This document shows positions 35,717-47,500 of a stretch of DNA of 64,000 bases, piece after piece. Every line of letters begins with the position of its first letter. The first letter of the stretch is position 1. A model generated the notes under the pieces. It was not told where the DNA came from and ran no database searches. It was given only the letters and a program-made list of their open reading frames with translations. The position numbers and the translations under genes are program-made. The stretch is from Dasyornis broadbenti (lineage: Eukaryota > Chordata > Aves > Passeriformes > Dasyornithidae), in assembly GCA_013397935.1 (NCBI GenBank), contig VZRN01000631.1, positions 3,065,857-3,129,856 on the forward strand. The letters run 5' to 3'.

Positions 35717-36622
35717 CCATGCTGACAGCTCCGCTCCGGCCTCTGCGCCGCGGGGCTCCGGCCCGGGCCCGTACACCTCGCAGGGACACACGGACGGCCG
35801 CGGCTGCCGGGCTCGCCGCCCTTTTCAGGGGGAATTTCCCGTGGGACGGGCGGGCGGACGTGCGCGCTACTGGGCGGTACGGGGCCGCCCCCCGCCCGCC
35901 CCCGCCGCGCTCGCCCCGCCCGGCAGCGGCTCCGGATCGCCCGCGGCACAGCGAGACCCCCCCTCCGGGACCGGGACAGGGACCGGAGCTGCGCTGGGAT
36001 GGCAGGCACACGTCTGTCCTCCGGTCCTGCCCTGCCCGGCAGCCAAAGTACAAAGGAAAAAGTTCAGCTCCTCCGATTTCCGAGCACGGTAGATACACTA
36101 GAGTGTGTTGCCTTCCATACCCTCACCCTTGCAGAGCATCACTCCCACACCCCGCTTTGCTGCTCTGTCACAGCCTCGAGGACCAAGCGCTCTTGTTATC
36201 CATCTTTTTCCCGGTTGCATGGAGCCTGCGAGTCAGCCTGGAGAAGGGAAAGGGAGACCCTTACTGCAGCCTTCAAGTGCCCATCTAAGCCTCTTAAGGG
36301 GTTCATAAGAAGGACACATATAGACTTTTTACCAAGACCTGTAAGTGACAGGACAAGGAGGAATGGCTTTAAACTGGCAGAGGGCAGGGTTACGTTAGAT
36401 ACTGATATGGAATTATTTACTGTGAGGGTGGTGAGGCACTGGAACAAGCCTACCAAGAGATGCTGGGTATGTCTCATCCCTGGAAGTGTTCAAGGCCAGC
36501 TGGATGGAGCTTGGAGCAACCTGATCTAGTGAGAAATGCTCCTGCCCAAAGCAGAGGGTTGGAACCAGATGGCCTTTGAAGGCCCCTTCCAACCCATTCT
36601 GTGATTAGTATCTAAGCTGTAC
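35717..36622. repeat. 906-bp duplication, copy 2 (probably an assembly artefact)
   Basis: 99.7% identical to 34810-35715. It begins one base beyond the REL start codon (ATG at 35720-35718) with no splice donor, and it carries a second copy of the GC island, the kappaB site (35828-35840) and the CR1. Sequence after 36622 is unique. Confidence 0.95.
36250..36607 (+). mobile_element. CR1 LINE 3' fragment (copy 2)
   Basis: The second instance of the CR1 fragment at 35343-35700, identical except for one base (36275). It is part of the larger duplication and not an independent insertion. Confidence 0.92.
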
Positions 36623-39600
36623 ATATTAGAGATAGACTAATATTGCAGGTAAGGAAAAAACTCATCACCAACAAGCTGATTAGGTCACAATTATCAGCTT
36701 TAAATCTACCAAACCTTCAGAGCATCCCAGATCCTGAATCTCACAGCTTGGCCCCCACACAGCAAAGACGAAGAGAAGGATTTGGACACTGGGAACAACC
36801 TCACGCCTCCAAGGCTGGATCAGATGGAGGGGTCAGTAACAAACAAGCCAGTCTAGGGAGAATGAAAAAACACCTGAAGAAAGAGGAACACAAAGGAACA
36901 AGAAGGCCACACCTAGTTCTGGTGCAAGACTGTTTAGTTAACAAAAAAGTTTAATTTTTTTTTCTTAAATCTTTACACTGGGAGTGGAATATACTGTCCC
37001 ATGTGAAAATGCAGTTAAAAGAATTAGTATCCCTGAAAAAGAAACATTAATAAAATAACAAGAAAAGCCTCAAAGAGTACACAAGCAAGGTACAAAACTG
37101 GTAGTTCTTCACTTTTCCTCTTTTTCCACTATCCTTTTTTTTTTAAAGCAAAGGCTATTAGAAGGTACAGAAACAAACTACAGCTGAAAATGCTGTTCTA
37201 TAATCTCCAAATCTGTACACCAACCCAGGTAACTATGCAGAAGAGGCTGCCAAATGCTTGTTATACTTCCTGCTCTGCAGTCCATCTCATCTTAACAGGA
37301 TTTTTCTTTATAACCTTGGTTTTGCTCCACTATCCTCATATTTCCTCCAAGCAAAAAACATATTTCTCCACCCCAGAAGAAAACCTTTTCTTATTTAAGA
37401 CTCACAGTTCATCACATGGTAGGATTGTAGCATCCCTGTCAATTTTACAACTGACATTGGAGTAGTAGAATCCTAGGGACCATGCAGGATAATTAAAACG
37501 TCTGTGACATTAGCCTTAGATGATTAAAGAAGAGCAACAGTATTCAGATGTTATGATAAAATAATTCTATGGCTGTGGGTTAGTTTCCTGCCAGAAGAAC
37601 ATGATTTCTTCTTTTCTTTCCCACAAAAAAACCAAAACAAAACAACACGAAAGATATATACCAGCAGTGCCCTAAAAGTATGAGAAATTCCTACTAGATT
37701 TTTACATCTTCAGGGATTTCTTGGATTCCGTATCATTGATGATGCAAAACAAAGCAAGCAAGTTGGTCTAATATTCTAAATCAAACTTAGACTTTACCTA
37801 CACAAATACACGTGACTCCAAAGCACCAACTGACAAAAAGACCACAAACAAAATTGTGCTGCTCTATGGGAAATGCAGCAAATAGGAAAACACATAACGT
37901 GAATTCTCTCTGCTAAGTGCCCCATCCAAACAGAAGCAGCTCACCAACATCTCATATTAGAAGATACTTCAGTTTTGTAATTGATAACTTGGTGGAACAA
38001 GTTTTGGACAAGCCTTTCTTCACAGGGCTGAGCAGCCATAGAAATGCTCCCAATTTGAGGGCAGCCCTGCAGATCACAGAAGTGAACTGGACAGGATTTT
38101 AAAAAGGAAAGGAGTGCTATTCCTCTGGGACAGCTGAAGCTGTAGATGTGAATTTTGAGTTTGGATGTAAAGCAACTTGTCAGTACAGATGTATGAAGTG
38201 GCAAACACTTTTCCTTACTTACCTTCAGACCGGTTTGCCAAATCTCTGACAGTAAAAACTGAAACATTTCACAAAGAATGAATTTGGGTGCTTCCCTGAA
38301 TGCAGTTTATATCCCTAGTTCCCAATTGCTTCTCAAGCCCATGACACTACTGAGTAAATACTGACCATGGCACCAGGGAGACTGTGGCTCAAAACAGAAA
38401 TATTTGCTCATTTCTTCAGAAGCAAAGCGTTATTGTAGGGTATATAATCTAAACCGATGTGAAATTAAGGGCACTATTCCAGGCAATACAAATACCATGT
38501 TATGACTAAAACATAATAAACATTCCCTACTTTTCCCCAGCTCTTTTGAACTCTTAGGGCTTGCAGGAACAGGCTACTCAAAGATAAACCTTAAGACTGC
38601 ACGTTCGAAATTGAGGTGGTATCTCACACACCAGTGTCTTTCGTACAAACTGCTCCTTGGTATTATTTTTAAGAAAAAATATGAATGGATTCCACTTCTT
38701 ATAGCATCCCCAAAACTAACTCTATCTCTATCCCTTCCTTAAAATGAAGACCTGTAATAAGAGAACAACCATCCATACGATGAGTTTCATTGCATAAGAT
38801 TTATGTGCTCCCATCATCACAATACACAGAGTAGATCTGGCTCAGGAAACTCCTGAACAAAGAGACTGGAAGAAGGACAGCATGAAAAGGAGATGTTTTC
38901 TTGATGTTTTTTCTCTAGGAGTAGCCATAAGCTGATGGCCAGGGAAAAGCACAACAGCGAGACAAAAGGAGCTTCTAGTCTAAGATCAGCGCAGCTATTT
39001 TATAAAACATTTGTGTTCCTAAACTGTATGGAAACCAAGAAGCCTTCCCTAGAAAAAGGCAAAAACCTGAGCAAATGGAAGACACCTTACTCAAAGTCGT
39101 GCAAGCATGTGGATATTCCTCTATTCCTGACTACCCTGTATGCAACTGTGCTGTGCTGAGATCGGAGTCTCTGGCACAGGGATTACCCCGGGAGAGCGAG
39201 GTGAACTAGAGGATTGCAGTATAGCTTTGGCAATCACAGAAACCTTGTCAGCAACTGACATGAAGTGCAAGAACATGTCATAGCTTTGGGTTTATGCAGA
39301 TCTCTGCAAAAAGCAGGACGGAATTCCCCTCCTGCAGCATTGCATAACAAAAGCCAGGTGCTTCACTATTATTTTTGTCAGCTGACTTTGTCTGTAGCCA
39401 GAAGCGAGATACCAGAATTCTTAGGCCAGTCTGATCCAGTGCTTCACTTCCTGTCTTCCAGTTAAAGCAAGTGTTTTAAGATCCTATTCCGCTCCAAGTC
39501 CAAAGACAAGCCCTCGCCTCCTGATTTTCCCTGACTGCTGCACTAGCAGAGTTAACACCTACCTCGGTATGAGGAACAAAGCTCCCTGCTCTGGCAGGGA

Positions 39601-40336
39601 ATGTCATGGGGCAAGCAGGGGTAGAGTGGAGGGATAAAAAGCCAGCACTAAAACCTCCTACAGCAAAGGACTGAGTGTTTGACATGGTATTTGTCAAGCC
39701 TAGGACGATGGCTCTTTAGTGGTGCTTAGCACAGGCATTGCCCAATGAAGCCTGCTGTGACAGAAGAGCAGCACTGGCAAACTGTTAAGTCTTTATTTCC
39801 TGTTCCCAGCTGTCTGACTTACATCAAAGATAAGTCCCTTGTCACTGGCCTGGTTAAGCAGACACTAAGGTACTTTCAGCATATGGCTCTCCTAATAAGG
39901 TACATCATACTAGGAGTAAAATTAATAATAAAATCATTCCCTTCTCTCCTTATGGAATAAAGTTAAGCCCTGTTTTCTTGTCCACTGTATCTCAAGCCTC
40001 ACCTACTGCCAGATTAGAAATTTCCAATCCTCTACCCCTCAAGAAATCCTTTGCTGTTTGAAGTATGTTTTTTAATCTCAAAGGCATCTTACTTAAACAC
40101 TGTCAGACCTTTTGGTGGTTAAAGTTTTTGTGGTTATTGGTCCTGAGAATGGCTTCTGCATTAGAACCTTTCTCAAAAAAGTCATGGCTTCCAGATTAAT
40201 GATAAACTCAAAGGTTGTTCAAGTCGTTCTGCTGGAAGTGTTCCTGTACCATGCACGCTTTGAGTTTGTTTGACATAGAACAATGCTACTGTGCCTCCCT
40301 CAAAACAGGGTGGAGAGAAAGGAAATGCTAATAGAG

Positions 40337-40595
40337 AAAGGTTGGTCTTGTGGATAAGGCACAAGGCTGTGATTCAGGAGACTGGAATTTGGCTGTTGGC
40401 AAGTCAGCCTTCCTACTGTTAGGCAAGTCTTTTAATTCTCTAAGCCTCAATTTCCCTAACAGAAATCAGAGAAGATACTTCCTTGCTCCCACACTTCTGC
40501 CTTATTCACTCATGATGCAACTTCTTCAGGGGATGAACCGCTCATTACATGAAAGTGCCAAGCACAAAACGATGATAGTTAAATGAACGCTGGGG
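40337..40595 (+). mobile_element. MIR/CORE-type SINE remnant
   Basis: The tRNA-like head (ggtcttgtggataaggcaca ... gattcaggagactgg) is followed by ggcaagtcttttaattctct and aagcctcaatttccctaaca. It ends with a stretch like 'gaaagtgccaagcacaaaac' that parallels the MIR tail. The arrangement matches the MIR consensus order (A/B-box head, 'gggcaagt..ttaa..ctctctg', 'cctcagtttcc'). Confidence 0.65.
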
Positions 40596-41786
40596 TAGTG
40601 TCAAAAAAAGACAGTGTGCCCTCTTTGTCTCCTTCCATCCAGGTAACTCACTCCTGTGTGTTCCTACACAGTTCCAAGCGCTCCTTTGGAGACACAGGAC
40701 CGTATAACCTGGAGGAAACAAGATTATTGTTTTTCTGCTGGCTCAGTTTTTACTGTGCCAGTTCCATGTACATTCACAGAAGTGACTCTGCCAGCAGGAA
40801 GGAATGTGGTGGCACCAAGGCCAGAACAAGCTTCTGGAAGAAAAATTTGGGCAGAGGTGCCTGCTTCCTGACAGAGTGCTAACGTCATGGAACTGTAGCA
40901 TAACACTGTATTTTTAGCCCGAGAAACTGATAAACCTCCCTGAAATTTCTAATTCACACTCCTTCCTTCCCAGAGTTAGCATTCAGAGCAGAACTTCTCA
41001 GGCTCTTTCTCCCCCAGCCCTTTCAAGCTTTCCTTTTCCCTATTCCTTTCTCCTCATCCCAGTGCTATAAACATATACCACAGTTTGGGAGTTTTTGGGA
41101 GTTGCATTATTTTACAGAGAAAAACGTCTCATGTTTGTTAGCAGGCAAAGAAAAAGAGAGAGTAGTGTTTTCAATTTTCCACTGTGCTACATAAAAGCCT
41201 CATATTACAGTGAAGCTGATTAGCGATGTCTGAAGTGGTCACTAAAACTGCAAACTCCTTCCTTATGCTACAGTGAAGATTCATCTGACGCAATAGAGAG
41301 GTAGGAAGAGGACTTGGGGAAGAGATAAGCTCAAGATGAGCAGAAGGAGCTAAGTCAGCAGAAAACAACCTTTTTCTGCCCAGAATGATTTTTTCCAAAT
41401 AGATTACCTCTATAAGCCAGATCACTGTTGCTGCTTTCAAAGGGAATTGCTCTATCTGTAGTCACAAAACAAATATAAGGAGGCAGAAGGAAGGATGGGA
41501 ATTGTCCTGTTGGCAACACCAGGCTGTTAGTGTACTTTAGTTTATCATGAAAACTGCATATTAAAAATATACAGGCCATGTTTGCCTGAAGTAATTCTGC
41601 TGCTCCCCAAAACCCCAGCATATACCAGCCAGTCATCATGGACCAGATCCACCGCAGGGGACAACAATCGCTCATCCAGGTTTTTATTACAAGACTTCCC
41701 TTTTTCCTCAGGGCTGACAAGGAGTTCAAGCTACTGAACATCACCTTGAGCTTCAAGAATCTCACAAGACTGTATCTACAGCCAGT

Positions 41787-42108
41787 AATCAGAATCAATT
41801 AGGTTGGAAAAGCGCTTGAGATCATTGAGTCTAATCTTGTCAGCCATACCATGGCAGCGAGTGCCACATCCAGTCTTTCCTCAAACACCTCTAGGGTTGG
41901 TGAATCCACTACCCCCCTGGGCAGCCCATTTCAATATCTAATTACCCTTTCTATGAAGAAATTTTTCCTGATGTCCAACCTAAACACGCCCCGGTGCCGC
42001 TTATCACTGTGTCCTCCCATCCTACTGCTGGCTGCCTGGGCAAAGAGCCGGACTCCCATCTGGCTACAACCTCCTTTCAGGGAGTTGAAGGGATGATAAG
42101 GCCACCTT
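41787..42108 (-). mobile_element. CR1 LINE 3' fragment (older subfamily)
   Basis: The reverse-complement CR1 tail aattaggttggaaaagcgct is followed by gagatcattgagtctaatct, a 'cctctagggttggtgaatcc' block, aagaaatttttcctgatgtc and ggagttgaagggatgataag. It covers about 320 bp and is more diverged than the intronic copies. Confidence 0.88.
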
Positions 42109-44477
42109 AAAGAGGTGAAAAATGTACCTCGTTTCAGTACAGCCCCACCAGATATTTCGCCTCTTAATTTGAAGTCTTACACTTTAATTTTCAACCTCTA
42201 GCCTAATGAGTGCTTCAGTTCTGATTTGAACAGTTAAATGATTACACCCAGGAATGACAGAAAGTGACACCACTCTTCAGGTCAAAGGTAAACACATAAC
42301 ACCTTTTGGGACTAGGTTACACATCAAGTCCTCCTACACATGCAGAGCAAACCTCCAGTTTGTAAATTGGCCACTACACATCTTATCTGGCCCTGCATTA
42401 GCCCTTTCTTACAAATTGCCTTGGGGCTGTGTGTCAAAGGTGCCACCTCACCGTGCAAAGTCTTACCAGCAGTAGCTGGCCTCAATCAACTCCGAGCAAG
42501 TGACAACCAGGGTGCTCACCCACCCCGTTGCTGTCTGCACTTTGGGCCTATGCATCCAGTTTACTGCCATGCTGCAATAAAATAATTTTGATTTATTAAA
42601 AAGGCCAACATCCTAATAAGGCTACTGTTATTAGTCTGAGCTTTCTGAATTACCGGGTTGAAAGCCCTTGATTTCTCACCCAGAACAGTGATGAGTTTTG
42701 CTATTTCATGATCTTGTTCATTTGGCAGTTGCTACATGACTTGTCAATTTTGCTTTTAGGATATTTGGGGAAAGTTTGATACAATTCTTTGCATCAAGGT
42801 TGTGGTTAACCTCTCATATAATAATGAGTTTGATAAATACTCATTTTCCTGCACAGGATTTCCACTTGTGAGCCTTAATACTGCTGAAAAGAGATGAAAT
42901 CCAAACAACAACCTCTGGGTTTTCAATCTGAAATATTGTGCCTTGTATTGTATAGTAAATGTGTCAGGCACCATGAAACTCAGAACATTTTCAGATGCCT
43001 GAAAAAAATACTCTATGTACCTTACTCACTGTATGCAAGTAAAGAACACACATACCAATCTGACTTTTTTTATAATAAAGAACACTAAGCCAAGAAGAAT
43101 AATTTCTTCAAGACATGTCTTGTGCAATACAAATCAAAAAAAGAAGGAACTGAACAGATTTTTTGCTCTGTGCAGTGGAAATAACAGCTCTAGACTCGGC
43201 CTGTTGAATGGAAACACAACAGACACCACAAGCTTCTTCTGGCAAGTACATGCAGGAACCAGAGGAAGGAGAAAAAGGAGAAGGCCTAACCCAAGAAAGA
43301 GCTGACAGAAAGGAGCCTGGGTAAGGAAGATTAATTAGAACTGGGGCTCATGTCGGCTACTGAAACATTTCCATTGAACCAGCCTCATGGATTCTATGAC
43401 AAGCATTACAGGCTCCAGTATCAAAAGAGCAGAAAGTAAGGAATGAATGGCATTTGGAATAAAGTCCCTGAACAGAGTTCCACTGCTCTTAGTCCTGGTT
43501 GTCACAATAGCTTGTTCCTTAAGGGCCTCGGTACCGCTGCCTCAGTGATTGTAACACCCTCGGGTTTGTGGTGTCTCAATAAAATGTCCCTACCATGATT
43601 TCCTGACAGGGCACACAAATCCTGTTTCCCTCACTGCTCTGGTTGTCTGCTTCTCCCAGAACAAGGTCAAGATTTCCAAGTGCAAAGCAGAGAACTTTAG
43701 TCTCTGTGAGCGATCTTGAGCTCTCATGCCCATGAAAAGTAGCCAAAGAGAGCTGACTGTGCCTTTTCCAGGCGTTTCCATTAAAAGGAAACCTGCATAA
43801 ATGACCATCTGCATAACTGAAATTAAACTTAGATCAAAGTTCCCACTTGAATTTGAAAAGTATTTCTGTCCATATACAAAATCATTTCCTTTAAAAAAAA
43901 AAAAAACAGATAAAAAACCGAATCTATAGGTCTAAAGAAGCTTGTTACTTTTTAAAAATAATACAGCAATTTCTGTTTCTTACCACCTTCTTTTATCCTG
44001 TAAAAGCAAATTCCTGTAAGTAAACCAATCCAGATTCAATACCACTTCAAAGCTTTAGAGATACTAGAGACACGTAAGTTCAGTAAAAGAGATACCAAAT
44101 GTGTTCCCAAAGGCATGGATGCTATAGAGAAGTGAGTTCTATAGCTGGCTGATTCCAGGAGACTCAGACATGGTAATAGCAGAGATACTTGCCTAGAGTA
44201 AAACTGGCTACCACACTTAATTAATATTCATTATGGTCCACACCCCCCTATAAGCAGCCTGCAGAGAGTGTTGCAATTGTGAGATTGGTAGTGAGACCTG
44301 ATTCACATCCGGATACTTTTACTGCCTCGAGTGTTTCAAATTTACCTGACCCACCAAATTAGACTACGGCTCCCAGGAGAAAGCTCTTGTTGCAAGAAAA
44401 ACTTTAATTCCACTTTTCATTAATTCCTTCTTTAATTCCATTTTTCTTTTCCCAAGTGTTAGACGCTTTTGGTTTTC

Positions 44478-44586
44478 AGCTGGAAAGGGCACTGGGCCAT
44501 CTTGTCTAGATTGTGCTTTTGCCAAGAAAGGTTGAACCAGATGATCCTTGATGTTCCCTTCCAACCTTGAATTCCATTCCATGAGA
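44478..44586 (+). mobile_element. CR1-like 3' end fragment
   Basis: The segment ggttgaaccagatgatcctt, then cccttccaaccttgaattcc and attccatgag, is a CR1-type 3' terminus in + orientation. The preceding block (gggccatcttgtctagattg) appears to belong to it. Confidence 0.65.
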
Positions 44587-47500
44587 GGTGCTGTCTTGTA
44601 AATTGTTGGTGCTACGCTGCTTCACCATCTTCAACTGTTTATTTTTAGACTGCCAGGGCTTTGGGACAATCTGGGGCGTTTTTCATCCTGCCTCCACAGT
44701 ACAACAGGATGGTCTAAGACTACAGCTCCTTGGCTGCACAGCAACCCAACCCTTATATGCGATGCACAGGTTTCTTTTAGGGCTTCCTGAGCTCTCTTAT
44801 GCTACTGCTCCTAATTCTCTTTGCCCAACAGTGGGCAATGTCTGTGCTCTCGGGATGCAAAAAGCCCATTAGGAAGTAGATCTGAAATAATGACATTAAT
44901 TCACAAATCCACGTTGTTTAGCTGCTGGATTTTTTAAAACTAGAATTTGTATTCCTTTCGCGTATCTTAATTACATATGGTATTGTTTCTGCCTCCTGAA
45001 TATGCATCTTTAAGTTTCAATGTCAACATCAATACTGGTACAGCTATGCAATTACAGCACTTTTGCTTCTGCAAATATTCCCATGACCTACATCACAAAA
45101 AACTCTGGCAGGTGACCCAGTTACCACAGACTTGGTCAGTTCAGGACTTCACACTTGCAACACAGTTAAAACCTTATTTGCAAAACAGCACTGCTGCAAC
45201 TGGTCAAGTGGAAACCATGTGACCTGACATGTTTTTAATTGTAATGTAGACAGAACTTTTAATTTACATAGCCTAGGACTAGCATAAACTTCTGTTCTGA
45301 TGCCAGAGGACACCAGAAATGTAGGAAGTGAAAAAGAAGAAAGGCAGCCACTTGGATAATTTACTCAGACAATTACTGTCTCATCATTACTATCCCTGCT
45401 TGGAAGAATGTTTACTAGTGCCCCTAGAAGAAGAATGGAAAAATAAAATTAAATATATAGCTGAATGGAGCCACAGAATAAATTACATTTAGCATAGCAA
45501 TTACAGTTTCTCCCAGACTATATGTATTATGAACTGCCTATATTTGTATGGTCAACAACTCTGCCTCATAAACATCCATGTAATTAATCTGAAATAACAA
45601 AAACCAGGGGTAAATAAACATGATGTTCTTTTTGCTCCCTTTCACAGTGTTTGGCTCCTTACCTAGACACAGGGAGTTGACTCACTGCAGCTGATGAAGC
45701 AGAACTCTCCAGCCGGGAAAGAAGAGAAGGACTCAAGTGTGCCAGGGATTAAGGTGGTGGCAAGAACCTCCTAAAACGATAAAACCCCAAACTGATTGTG
45801 GTTTATAAAAGCAACACATAGCAAAGCAGCTACTGCTTAACTGTATGTTACTAAAGGGTATTTTTCCTCTCCTTAACAGCAACTGTAGCCATTCTATGCT
45901 TTACCAATGCTGTCCACTTCTCTTTTGCAATATCCTCCCCTCCATAAACCTCTACCCCACCATTCTTTCAACTTTTGCAAAAGTTACTGGCTGTCTTCCA
46001 ACCCAGAGCTTCCCAATGCCATGTGCACAGCACTGCTTTATGAACAGATGTTTGGTATCTTCATAAATTCCTGTCCTGACTCAGTAAGATGGAGGAGAGC
46101 CACAATTCTCCGTGGTTCCCTTTACAGGAGCATCTCCATTTTGGCTCATAACACACTCAAGCAGAGACTGATCCAACAGCATTGTTTGGGAAATTTAGGA
46201 AGATTCACACTCCTGAAGCTGGAACAGGGAAGGGGTATATGAGCTTCCCTCAGCTTGATACAAGATAAATAATGAATTATTAGAAACTGTTATTAGAATT
46301 AATATAGAATAAGTAATAAATATTGGGAATTGATTATTAGAACAATAATTATAGATTGTTTAATATATTTCAGCTGTATTTGAGGGGCTTTGATAAACTC
46401 ATGAAGCAATAGCACATTCTTGAGTGCTGGAGACATGCTCGTTGTGCATGTTTACTGCACTGAACAAGCTTTCATTCCAGGAATAAGTTTATTAAATTTG
46501 GGGTCAGGTAAAAACACACTCATAGAAATACAGTACAGTTAAGAGCCAAGAACCCAATCACACAACTCACTTTCAGACAACGCTTCCACTTGAGTTGACT
46601 GGAATTTTGAGTGATGAAAGTCCGTGGCTCTGCAAACAGAACATTCATGTAAGTATTTAAGTATTGTAAGGGAGATGGATTCCAGCAACTTGCTGTAAAC
46701 TCTGGCATTCATTCAGAAAGATATAACACTGTACCAGTTCACATATGTAACATTAATAATTTTTTTTAAAGGATGTACACTTAGAATCCATTCCTTTTCT
46801 GAAGAGACTAATGGTGACTTCTTAGAAAACGTTACCCTGTTTTTTTTTTTACAGTTCTATTATTAGGAGTTATCGGGATTCCTCCTTACCAATCTCATTT
46901 ACCCCACAATAGCAGGACATAAGAACTCACCTATGAGCACCTAATAAGGTGTTAACTTGCATCTGGCAGTCCTATGGCACCGTGTGTTGAGCTAAAATTC
47001 TTAGTGAGACTTTTTTATGGAGAAACAAAAACAAGCAGGAAACAAATTTGTGATTTTGTTGTTTTGTTGTTCTTAAAAAGATAGTCAGAAAGGAAAAGTT
47101 GTTTAATTTGCAAACGTATAAAAAGTAACAACAAAGAATAGTGGGTTATTGTCTAAGTATGGGCTTAAAAATCAGAAGCTGGTGTCAGTGGTAGTCCCTT
47201 GAAATCGTTACCAGAGCACTTACAAGAGTCCTTAACCAGATACAGTAACTTATGCATTGGGAATCCCCACAGCAGGCACAGACAACCTCACTCTAAACAA
47301 AAAGGGTCTCACACAGACAGGGAACTTGGCTTCAGTTTCTGGTCTTAGCCACAAAATTTCTGTCTGACCGTTCATAAATGGTCAATCTCTATGCCTTAGA
47401 TTTGCCTGTTAAAGCAGAAGGAAAGCCTTGGAAATAAAAAATACATGATACTTAATTCCAAAACTTAATACAAATAAGGAACTTCTGGTGGGCACTCTGT

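Noticed and set aside
34676..36098. Long - strand open frames upstream of the REL ATG (171 and 159 codons)
   Set aside because: They cover the 5' UTR/promoter in frames that do not join REL exon 2. The N lies inside one of them. There is no similarity to known proteins.
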